From an uncultured Oscillospiraceae bacterium (GTDB taxonomy: Bacteria > Bacillota > Clostridia > Oscillospirales > Oscillospiraceae), in contig CAKTKM010000077.1 of assembly GCA_934569425.1 (NCBI GenBank), forward strand, positions 1 to 7,143: a DNA stretch of 7,143 nucleotides, in the 5' to 3' direction. The position numbers and the translations under genes are program-made. Below, piece after piece: positions 1-5,408 of this stretch. Within the stretch, counting starts at the first letter, position 1. Each line of letters begins with the position of its first letter. Below the pieces are notes generated by a model, which was given only the letters and a program-made list of their open reading frames with translations, did not search any database and was not told the DNA's origin.

Positions 1-36
1 CAAACTCCTCAGCCTCCCTACTGGATGATCTAATAA

Positions 37-66
37 AGCAACGACCGGCTCACGCCGGTCGTTGCT
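37..66 (-). terminator. Intrinsic terminator of the AbrB-ABC operon
   Basis: A perfect 13-bp inverted repeat (37-49 with 54-66) encloses a four-base loop. It begins one base after the permease stop codon at 68-70. Read on the minus strand the stem is followed by TTATTA, a T-rich but imperfect tail. Read on the plus strand no T-run follows, so it most likely ends minus-strand transcription. It might also serve an unseen plus-strand gene ending just left of it. Confidence 0.8.
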
Positions 67-67
67 G

Positions 68-712
68 TCACAGATCCACTTTTTCGTACAGTCTTGCCGC
101 CCTCTGGAAAGTCAGCAGCATACCCACTGCATATACCACGCCGCTCCCGATCAGCACCGGCAGCAGCCGCATCTGGGTCGCACTGTCCAGATCGTCCAGC
201 CACGTCAACATCGGGAAATGTGGCAACGCCTCACATAGGATCATCAGCAGCGTCACAGGGATCAGCGCCTTGACAAAAGACACGCCAACCTTGTACCCGC
301 TGCGGTAGAAGCCGGTCAGGAACACTGCGTTAAACACCGCATACATCAGAAATCCCGCCGCAAACAGTGCCAAATTGGGATCCATCCCCACCAGATTGTC
401 CTTTCCCGGCTGCAAACGCACCGCCAGCAGCGCACAGGGAACCAACACCGCCAGCGACAGCAGCTCCACCAGTGCCACCAACAGGCATCCAGCCTTCACC
501 GTGTCCCGCTTGGGAACCGGCAGGATAGCAGAGTAGTAAATGTCCTTTTGCTCGCGGATGTTCAAAAACGTAAAAAACAGCCCCAGCATAACATAGAAAA
601 AGATCACCGTGTACGGATAGTTGGGGATTAGCACCATAACGCCGAACAGACAGAACACCGGTGTCATGGGATGGCACACCAGCCGCAGCTGCTTATAAAA
701 TAGTGCCTTCAT
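68..712 (-). CDS. ABC-2 type transporter permease (ABC2_membrane_5-like)
   Basis: This 214-residue integral membrane protein is the predicted permease half of an ABC exporter and partners the ATPase encoded just upstream. Six hydrophobic segments are visible at about residues 15-29, 33-51, 74-97, 114-135, 146-160 and 183-202. The segment LPVPKRDTVKAG (residues 64-75), between helices 2 and 3, resembles the conserved LPVSRKEIVKAK-type cytoplasmic loop of small Firmicute ABC-2 permeases. The reading frame stays open to 937, but the start at 712 is preferred: it has a strong GGAGAGGAGGGG ribosome site, the protein begins MKALFYKQLRL as this family usually does, and the longer version would overlap most of the ATPase start-side domain without hydrophobic character. 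The gene overlaps the ATPase stop by 20 bases, which implies translational coupling. The substrate cannot be read from the sequence; peptide, antibiotic or lipid export are all possible. Confidence 0.87.
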   Translation of the reverse strand: MKALFYKQLRLVCHPMTPVFCLFGVMVLIPNYPYTVIFFYVMLGLFFTFLNIREQKDIYYSAILPVPKRDTVKAGCLLVALVELLSLAVLVPCALLAVRLQPGKDNLVGMDPNLALFAAGFLMYAVFNAVFLTGFYRSGYKVGVSFVKALIPVTLLMILCEALPHFPMLTWLDDLDSATQMRLLPVLIGSGVVYAVGMLLTFQRAARLYEKVDL

Positions 713-1430
713 CCAAGCCCCTCCTCTCCACGGAAACAATAATATCCTCCAGTGTGGCGCCGCGTCCTGCGTAGATCTCCATGAATTCCGCCACTGTAGA
801 ACTGTGAAAGATCTCGCCGTCCTTGATAAACGTAATATGACTGGCGCACTTCTCCAGATCGGACGTGATATGGGTAGAGAAGAGAATACTCCGCTGCCCG
901 TCCGCCACAATGGCGCGGAACAGCTCCACAAGCTCATCCCGGGATACGGGATCCAGACCGCTGGTAGGCTCGTCTAAAATCAAAAGCCTTGCATTGTGGC
1001 TCAGCGTCAGCGCCAGCAGATACTTCACCTTCATCCCGCTGGACAGCTGATCCACCCGCTTGCTCTCATCAATGCTGAACAGCGTCAGATAGTACCGGTA
1101 CTTCTCCTCATCCCAGTTGCGGTAAAACCGCCGCGTCACATCGGTGATAACCTTTACCTTCTTCTTGGGATAGAAGTCGATCCCTCCCAGCACCACGCCG
1201 ATCTGTTCCTTGAACGTCCGCTCATGCTGTCTCACATCCTGTCCGAAAAAACGTACCTCGCCGCTATCAGGATGCACCATACCCAGAATGGATTTCAGCG
1301 TGGTGGACTTACCCGCGCCGTTACGCCCGATAAATCCCACAATTGCGCCCTGCGGCACGTCAAGGGACACATCTTTTAATGTAAACGCGGGATACTGCTT
1401 CGTCAGTCCCCGCACCTCCAATGCGTTCAT
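693..1430 (-). CDS. ABC transporter ATP-binding protein (BcrA/YtrB-like)
   Basis: This 245-residue protein is the nucleotide-binding subunit that hydrolyses ATP to drive the adjacent permease at the inner face of the membrane. Visible motifs are Walker A GRNGAGKST (35-43), a shortened signature LSSGM (129-133), Walker B LLILDEP (149-155), the D-loop SGLD (157-160) and the switch histidine H187 in FSTHI. The usual Q-loop glutamine is not where expected: the segment reads IGVVLGGIDFYPKKKV (about 77-92), a variation also known among YtrB-like ATPases with small ABC-2 permeases. The length is normal for a stand-alone ATPase. The start ATG overlaps the stop of the AbrB-like gene as ATGA (1427-1430), and its 3' end overlaps the permease start, so the three genes form one coupled operon. 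The cargo is unknown. Confidence 0.95.
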   Translation of the reverse strand: MNALEVRGLTKQYPAFTLKDVSLDVPQGAIVGFIGRNGAGKSTTLKSILGMVHPDSGEVRFFGQDVRQHERTFKEQIGVVLGGIDFYPKKKVKVITDVTRRFYRNWDEEKYRYYLTLFSIDESKRVDQLSSGMKVKYLLALTLSHNARLLILDEPTSGLDPVSRDELVELFRAIVADGQRSILFSTHITSDLEKCASHITFIKDGEIFHSSTVAEFMEIYAGRGATLEDIIVSVERRGLDEGTIL

Positions 1431-1669
1431 TCTCCGTCTTCCTCCTCCCCATCGTCAGGAAGCCCCTCAAAGATCTGCCGCATGAACAAATTCAGCTTCT
1501 CCGGCGACTGCATGGCGATGCCTCTCTTTTTATCCGCCATCAGTACCAGCATATCCCCCGGCTCGATCTCAAACATATCCCGAACCTCCTTGGGGATCAC
1601 GATCTGTCCCTTCGGCCCTACCCGCACGGAACTCATATACCGCCGGTCGCCCTGCCGCTTCTCTTTCAT
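1427..1669 (-). CDS. AbrB/SpoVT-family DNA-binding regulator
   Basis: An 80-residue protein whose central part (about 13-55) is a swapped-hairpin AbrB domain, seen in VRVGPKGQIVIPKEVRDMF followed by EIEPGD and a short beta segment LVLMADKKRGIAM. Such proteins act as dimers that bind DNA and usually repress or tune transcription. The C-terminus ends in an acidic tail (DDGEEEDGE). The start is well fixed: GGAGGT lies six bases before the ATG at 1669. It is the first gene of the operon, ahead of the ABC ATPase and permease, where related ABC systems often carry a GntR (YtrA-type) regulator, so it is inferred to control this operon and itself. A MazE-like antitoxin role is unlikely because no toxin gene lies beside it. 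Confidence 0.9.
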   Translation of the reverse strand: MKEKRQGDRRYMSSVRVGPKGQIVIPKEVRDMFEIEPGDMLVLMADKKRGIAMQSPEKLNLFMRQIFEGLPDDGEEEDGE

Positions 1670-1694
1670 GCCGTTACCTCCGTACTATTTGTAT

Positions 1695-1757
1695 AACTTT
1701 TCTTACTTTTCTATATCATACCACAAAAGACTACCCTTGTCAAGAATATACTTTTCT
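1695..1757 (-). repeat. Three copies of the AGAAAAGT(A/T) motif, candidate operators
   Basis: On the minus strand AGAAAAGTA occurs at 1757-1749 and 1712-1704, with AGAAAAGTT directly abutting at 1703-1695. The last two form a head-to-tail 9-bp repeat over the predicted AbrB-operon start site. The first lies just upstream of that promoter's -35 and inside the spacer of the rsmA promoter. The positions suit an operator bound by the AbrB-like product, but binding is inferred only. Confidence 0.45.
1715..1743 (-). promoter_or_regulatory. Promoter of the AbrB-ABC operon
   Basis: On the minus strand a perfect TTGACA (1743-1738) is separated by exactly 17 bases from TATGAT (1720-1715). The -10 is preceded by TGG, an extended -10 element. 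Transcription would start near 1708, giving a leader of roughly 40 bases that contains the GGAGGT ribosome site. The match to the housekeeping sigma consensus is close to ideal, so strong basal activity and a need for repression are likely. Confidence 0.85.
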
Positions 1758-1765
1758 GCTATAGT
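1737..1765 (+). promoter_or_regulatory. rsmA: Promoter of rsmA
   Basis: TTGTCA (1737-1742), a 17-base spacer and TATAGT (1760-1765), with TGC before the -10, form a good extended -10 sigma-A-type promoter. The predicted start near 1772 leaves about 30 bases to the rsmA ATG, including the AGGAG ribosome site at 1791-1795. Its -35 box overlaps that of the opposite AbrB promoter by five bases. Confidence 0.75.
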
Positions 1766-1802
1766 ACCAGTAAACGTACCATCCAAAAAAAGGAGAAACA
1801 CA

Positions 1803-2666
1803 ATGGATCTATGTGACCGCCGGGAGATACAGGCATTGTTAGAGCGTCATGGCTTCCGCTTTTCCAAAGCCATGGGACAGAATTTTCTCATTGAGGGCTG
1901 GGTTCCCCGCGACATCGCCGATGCCTGCGGTGCAAATGAGGGTAGCGGCGTGCTGGAGATCGGTCCCGGCATCGGCCCCCTCACCGCCCAATTGACGCGC
2001 CGCGCCGCCAAGGTGGTGTCTGTGGAGCTGGACAACCGTCTCTATCCCGTCCTGCGGGAGACCATGGCGGAAGCTCACAATTTCACCCTGATCGAGGGCG
2101 ACGCCATGAAGCTGGATCTGCCGCAGCTGGTGTCAGCGCATTTTGCCGGTTTGCACCCTATTCTCTGCGCCAACCTGCCCTACAACATCACGTCCCCGAT
2201 CCTGACCAAATGTGTGGAAAGCCGCTGCTTTGAAAGCCTTACCGTCCTGATCCAAAAGGAAGTGGCGCGGCGCATCTGTGCCAAGGCCGGCACCTCCGAC
2301 TACGGGGCGTTTACCGTGCTGATGCAGTACTACACGGATCCTCAGCTTCTCTTTACCGTCCCCCCCACCTGCTTCCTGCCTGCGCCGAAGGTCACTTCCG
2401 CCGTCATCCACTGCCCCGTGCGGAAGGCGCCCCCCGTGTCCGTGGTATCGGAGCCCGCCCTGTGGCGCACCGTCAAGGCTGCCTTTGCCCTGCGGCGGAA
2501 AACACTGGTCAATTCCCTGCAAACCGGCTACCAGCTGCCCAAGGAGCAGCTATCCGCCATAGTCTCTGCCTGCGGCCTTGACCCGTCCATCCGCGGCGAG
2601 CGCCTGACTCTGCCGGACTTCGCCCACCTGACCAATGCCCTGTACGAGGCCGAGCAAATTCGATAA
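1803..2666 (+). CDS. rsmA: 16S rRNA (adenine1518/1519-N6) dimethyltransferase RsmA (KsgA)
   Basis: The 287-residue enzyme transfers four methyl groups from S-adenosylmethionine to two adjacent adenines near the 3' end of 16S rRNA, a late step in small-subunit assembly. It is cytoplasmic. Family marks are the N-terminal GQNFL (25-29), the SAM-binding loop EIGPGIG (52-58), acidic E75 in VELD, D100 in EGDAMKLDL, and the catalytic NLPYN (124-128) followed by ITSPIL. A small helical C-terminal domain with RRKTLVNSL (231-239) and the GERLTLPDF segment (265-273) completes a normal full-length protein. The open frame extends upstream to 1482, but the ATG at 1803 is chosen because AGGAG lies seven bases before it and homology begins there. 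Loss of this enzyme in other bacteria gives kasugamycin resistance. No rnmV gene precedes it, unlike in Bacillus. Confidence 0.97.
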   Translation: MDLCDRREIQALLERHGFRFSKAMGQNFLIEGWVPRDIADACGANEGSGVLEIGPGIGPLTAQLTRRAAKVVSVELDNRLYPVLRETMAEAHNFTLIEGDAMKLDLPQLVSAHFAGLHPILCANLPYNITSPILTKCVESRCFESLTVLIQKEVARRICAKAGTSDYGAFTVLMQYYTDPQLLFTVPPTCFLPAPKVTSAVIHCPVRKAPPVSVVSEPALWRTVKAAFALRRKTLVNSLQTGYQLPKEQLSAIVSACGLDPSIRGERLTLPDFAHLTNALYEAEQIR

Positions 2667-2669
2667 TCT

Positions 2670-2695
2670 TCACACCTTTTTTACAAAATGTGTGA
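2670..2695. promoter_or_regulatory. AT-rich dyad between rsmA and the transporter, possible operator
   Basis: TCACAC (2670-2675) and GTGTGA (2690-2695) are exact inverted arms. After one mismatch, TTTT and AAAA continue the pairing around a four-base loop. No T-run follows, so a terminator is doubtful. The right arm runs into TGATATGAT, an extended -10-like sequence. Confidence 0.35.
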
Positions 2696-2701
2696 TATGA
2701 T
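2693..2701 (+). promoter_or_regulatory. Possible extended -10 promoter of the transporter gene
   Basis: TGATATGAT has the TGN extension and a TATGAT hexamer with one mismatch to consensus. No recognisable -35 stands 16-18 bases upstream (CACCTT region). The start would be near 2708, about 24 bases before the TTG codon. Readthrough from rsmA is an alternative, since no clear terminator lies between the genes. Confidence 0.35.
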
Positions 2702-2731
2702 AACTTATATTGTATAAAGGGAGGTCTCCCC

Positions 2732-3907
2732 TTGGAACTGAACAAGAAAACGATCCGGAATATCCTGCTGTTGGCCGCGGCCATCATTGCCGTGTGGTGG
2801 TTGGTGAATCACTTCGATCTGCTGATGAACATTCTCGGCACCGTCGTCAGCATTCTCTCCCCCATACTCATCGGCCTTGTGCTGGCCTTTATCCTGAATC
2901 TGCTGCTTAATCCTCTGGAGCGGCTGTGGAACAAGCTGTTTCTGAAGGAAGGCCACGGCAAGGCGGCTGTCTCCCTGCGCCGCCCCATCTGCCTGCTGCT
3001 GAGCTTTCTCATCGTCCTTGGTGTCATTTTTGCCGTTTGCTTCGTGGTGATTCCCCGCTTGGGCAGCACCGTGGTGGATATGGTCAACACCATTTCCGCC
3101 TATCTCAAAACACTGGATGTCCGCTACGATGACCTCCGTGCCTCGCTGGAGCAATACGCCATCGCCTTACCCGAGATCGATCTGGGAAAGAGCGACCTGA
3201 TCGGCAAGCTGACCGATCTGCTGGCCAAGGGCGGCACCGCTCTGCTGAACACCACCATCAATATCACCGCCTCCGTCCTTTCGGCTGTGGTGCAGCTGCT
3301 GATGGGCGTAGTGTTCTCTATCTACATTCTGGCGCAGAAGGAAACCCTGTCCCGCCAGTTGAAAAAGCTTCTGTATCTCACCTTTCCCGCCCAGAAGGTC
3401 ACGCCCTTTCTGGCGTTTTTGGGGCGTGTCAGCCGTACCTTTTCCCAGTTTGTTACCGGACAGACCATTGAAGCCATCATTTTGGGGACGCTGGTGTTTG
3501 TGGGTATGCTGATCCTGCGTCTGCCCTATGCCCCGGTCATCGCCGTGGTAGTGGGCGTCACCGCCCTGATCCCCATTCTCGGCTCATGGATCGGCGCTAT
3601 TGTGGGGGCGCTGCTGATCCTGCCCGTATCCTTTATGAAGGCCATCTGGTTCGTGGTGTTTCTCATTATCCTCCAGCAGATCGAGGGCAACCTGATCTAT
3701 CCCCATGTGGTTGGAAAATCCGTTGGGCTTCCCGGCATCTGGGTGTTCTTTGCCGTGATCGTCGGCAGCGGTCTGGGGGGCATCGCCGGTATGCTGCTGG
3801 GCGTCCCTGTCTGTGCCGTCATTTACGATGAGGTACGCCGGGGCATCCGCAAAAAGGAGTCCGTCCCAGCCTCTACGCCGGAGGAGCCTCAGCCGCCCAC
3901 GCAGTAA
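2732..3907 (+). CDS. AI-2E family transporter (PF01594-type membrane protein)
   Basis: This 391-residue polytopic membrane protein belongs to the family named after the E. coli AI-2 exporter; other members are cation antiporters or have no known substrate, so transport of AI-2 should not be assumed. Hydrophobic segments lie at about residues 11-25, 31-57, 86-107, 187-201, 245-262, 265-296, 301-315 and 335-363. A soluble stretch at about 110-180 sits between the third and fourth segments, as is usual. The C-terminal signature is clear: GVTALIPILGSWIGA (275-289), QQIEGNLIYPHVVGKSVGL (315-333) and the glycine-rich GSGLGGIAGMLLGVPV (345-360). The tail is charged and proline-rich (KKESVPASTPEEPQPP). 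The start codon is TTG: GGAGGT lies six bases before it and no in-frame ATG is closer to the expected N-terminus. It lies 65 bases after rsmA and ends before a strong terminator. Confidence 0.92.
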   Translation: MELNKKTIRNILLLAAAIIAVWWLVNHFDLLMNILGTVVSILSPILIGLVLAFILNLLLNPLERLWNKLFLKEGHGKAAVSLRRPICLLLSFLIVLGVIFAVCFVVIPRLGSTVVDMVNTISAYLKTLDVRYDDLRASLEQYAIALPEIDLGKSDLIGKLTDLLAKGGTALLNTTINITASVLSAVVQLLMGVVFSIYILAQKETLSRQLKKLLYLTFPAQKVTPFLAFLGRVSRTFSQFVTGQTIEAIILGTLVFVGMLILRLPYAPVIAVVVGVTALIPILGSWIGAIVGALLILPVSFMKAIWFVVFLIILQQIEGNLIYPHVVGKSVGLPGIWVFFAVIVGSGLGGIAGMLLGVPVCAVIYDEVRRGIRKKESVPASTPEEPQPPTQ

Positions 3908-3926
3908 ATGCTCCCTGCCGCAATTG

Positions 3927-3960
3927 AAACGGCCGCCCTTATGGGCGGCCGTTTTCTGTT
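3927..3960 (+). terminator. Intrinsic terminator after the AI-2E family gene
   Basis: A perfect 12-bp GC-rich stem (3927-3938 with 3943-3954) with a TTAT loop leads into TTTTCTGTT. It begins 19 bases after the TAA stop and separates the rsmA/transporter unit from the downstream G5/3D gene. Confidence 0.92.
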
Positions 3961-3969
3961 GTGGTGGGG

Positions 3970-4003
3970 AAAACTTGACAAGTTTTGCCGAAAATGATAT
4001 ACT
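3970..4003 (+). promoter_or_regulatory. Promoter of the G5/3D gene with an overlapping palindrome
   Basis: TTGACA (3975-3980), 17 bases, then TATACT (3998-4003) preceded by TGA gives a near-consensus extended -10 promoter starting near 4010. The -35 box is at the centre of a perfect 17-bp palindrome, AAAACTTG-A-CAAGTTTT (3970-3986), a likely operator for a dimeric regulator. No sporulation-sigma pattern is evident. Confidence 0.8.
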
Positions 4004-4026
4004 TTGTGGCGTATTTTTCCACTTCT

Positions 4027-4080
4027 ATGCCCGTCGTGGTTTATCCCGGCGGGAAAATGGATACGATCGAGGTATTATGA
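4027..4080 (+). CDS. Possible 17-codon leader peptide upstream of the G5/3D gene
   Basis: A short frame encodes MPVVVYPGGKMDTIEVL and stops with a TGA that overlaps the ATG of the next gene as ATGA (4077-4080). It lies wholly inside the predicted leader of that gene's transcript. No clear ribosome site precedes the ATG at 4027; an internal ATG at 4057, after GGCGGG, is an alternative giving only seven codons. The overlap suggests translational coupling, but the ORF may be chance. A 7-bp GC-rich stem with one G-U pair (4030-4036 with 4047-4053) covers its first half. Confidence 0.3.
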   Translation: MPVVVYPGGKMDTIEVL

Positions 4081-5363
4081 AAGAACGATTGCAACAACTT
4101 CTGCCCAACATCAAGTTCGCCCTGCGGTACATGGGCGACAGTTGGATCGCCTTCAGTGAAACAGAAGAGGTCAGGGCGCTGCGCCGTGCCTTCCGCGTTT
4201 TCTGGTGGCGTCTGGGCGATGTGTTCGCGCTGCTGGGACGTCTGCTGTGGGCGTGGTTCCTCAATACCCGCATGATGCGCTCTGCCCGTGCGTGGTGGCA
4301 GCGGACGAAAAAGGCTGTCTGGGAGCTGCCTCAATACCAGTTTCTGCGCCGCTTTTTCGGCAAGCTGAAGGCGCACATCTGGATGCGTTGGGCGTCCGTG
4401 GCTGTCATCGCCCTGCTGATCTGCCTGCCGTGGTGTGTAACGGACACCTCCGCCAAAACCTACACCTATCTGGTGGTCACAGAGGAAACCACCGCTCTGG
4501 TGGATGGCTATCCCGACTTCACCTACGACAGCGAGACCCTCCGTGTCCGCAGCGAAGCAGGCGGCGACGCCCAGATCATCCTCACCGCCGGACAGCCAGT
4601 CCTTATCCGCCACGGTGACGAACTGCTGACCGTAGAATCCTACACCGAAACCGTGCAGAACCTGCTGGAGCGCTGCGACATCCATGTCGGGAAAGACGAG
4701 ATGATCGGCGTCAACAACACCGGTCTCAAGATTCTGATCCACATCAGTGAGGAGCTGCGCTGCCGCCGGCGCGAGACAAAGGTGGATACCTATAAAACCA
4801 AGGTTCTGTATGATTATCTGCTGCCCTTCGGCGAAAACGTCATTCTGCAGGAGGGCGCTCCCGGCCTGACCACCGATACCTACGACGATGTCTACCGTAA
4901 CGGCGAGCTGATCAACACCGTGCTGGTGGATCGCAGCGACAGCACCGCCCGCGCTCAGATCATCGTCTATGGCCGTCTGGTAAAAGAGGTGGAGCGGGAG
5001 GACAAGATCTCCCGTGATGTCCCCTATGGTGGAGGCTCCAGCGGCGGTTATCTGGTGTTTGAATCCGGCTACAGCATGTCCTACTACGACAAGCTGACCT
5101 GCAACTCCACCGCCTATTACAGCGGCGGCGAGAACGGCGCGGCATGGACCACCGCCACTGGCCATTCCGTCGGACTTGGCATCGTGGCCGCCGATCCCGA
5201 CGTGTTCCCCTACCATTCCCGTATGTTCATCCAGTCTTACGGCATGGGACAGATCGAGGATACCGGCGGCATGACCGGCAACGTCATTGACGTCTGGTTC
5301 CCCAGCTACGGCGAATGTGTCTCCTGGGGACGCCGCAATGTCACCGTCTGGCTATTGGATTAA
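4077..5363 (+). CDS. Membrane-anchored DUF348-G5-3D domain protein (YabE-like)
   Basis: This 428-residue protein is a predicted cell-wall enzyme of the YabE/resuscitation-factor-like group, thought to cleave or remodel peptidoglycan. Residues 1-103 form a long basic, Trp- and Arg-rich cytoplasmic region. One membrane helix (about 104-121) follows, then the outside part: a DUF348-like unit (about 130-212), a G5 domain (about 230-305, with DTYKTKV, LQEGAPGLTTDTYDDVY and GELINTVLV), a glycine/serine linker (PYGGGSSGG, 316-324) and a C-terminal 3D domain (about 340-428). The three aspartates that name the 3D domain are present: D373 in ADPDVF, D395 in EDTGG and D405 in VIDVW. The usual PLGT after the first aspartate is PYHS here. 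The start at 4077 is preferred over the open frame back to 3813 because a promoter and terminator lie in between and GAGG (4069-4072) precedes it, though only four bases away. Confidence 0.9.
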   Translation: MKERLQQLLPNIKFALRYMGDSWIAFSETEEVRALRRAFRVFWWRLGDVFALLGRLLWAWFLNTRMMRSARAWWQRTKKAVWELPQYQFLRRFFGKLKAHIWMRWASVAVIALLICLPWCVTDTSAKTYTYLVVTEETTALVDGYPDFTYDSETLRVRSEAGGDAQIILTAGQPVLIRHGDELLTVESYTETVQNLLERCDIHVGKDEMIGVNNTGLKILIHISEELRCRRRETKVDTYKTKVLYDYLLPFGENVILQEGAPGLTTDTYDDVYRNGELINTVLVDRSDSTARAQIIVYGRLVKEVEREDKISRDVPYGGGSSGGYLVFESGYSMSYYDKLTCNSTAYYSGGENGAAWTTATGHSVGLGIVAADPDVFPYHSRMFIQSYGMGQIEDTGGMTGNVIDVWFPSYGECVSWGRRNVTVWLLD

Positions 5364-5369
5364 CCAAGA

Positions 5370-5408
5370 AAACCTGAGCGGATATTTCCTCCGCTCAGGT
5401 TTCTTTTT
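5370..5408. terminator. Bidirectional terminator between convergent genes
   Basis: A 13-bp stem (5370-5382 with 5390-5402) and a seven-base loop are followed by TTCTTTTT on the plus strand, ending the G5/3D transcript seven bases after its stop. On the minus strand the same stem runs into TTTTCTTGG. The TGA stop of the GIY-YIG gene (5395-5397) is inside the stem. Confidence 0.88.

Noticed and set aside
1..36. Possible 3' end of a plus-strand gene (frames ending in TGA at 26-28 or TAA at 31-33)
   Set aside because: Fewer than eleven codons are visible and no family can be recognised. The hairpin that follows lacks a T-run in the plus direction.
1427..1669. Toxin-antitoxin system with the AbrB-like protein as MazE-type antitoxin
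   Set aside because: The neighbours are an ABC ATPase and rsmA. No MazF-, PIN- or RelE-like gene is present beside it.
1764..1780. GTACC direct repeats 12 bases apart at the rsmA start site
   Set aside because: The units are only five bases long and one overlaps the -10 box, so chance is a sufficient explanation.
1482..1802. N-terminal extension of RsmA by 107 residues
   Set aside because: It is antisense to the AbrB-like gene, lies before the rsmA promoter and is unlike any RsmA N-terminus.
3813..4076. N-terminal extension of the G5/3D protein by 88 residues
   Set aside because: It crosses the end of the AI-2E family gene, a strong terminator and the gene's own promoter.
4041..5216. 391-codon open frame antisense to the G5/3D gene
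   Set aside because: It is opposite a confidently assigned gene, has a low-complexity Gly/Ala/Val/His-rich product typical of reversed GC-rich coding DNA, and has no ribosome site or promoter.
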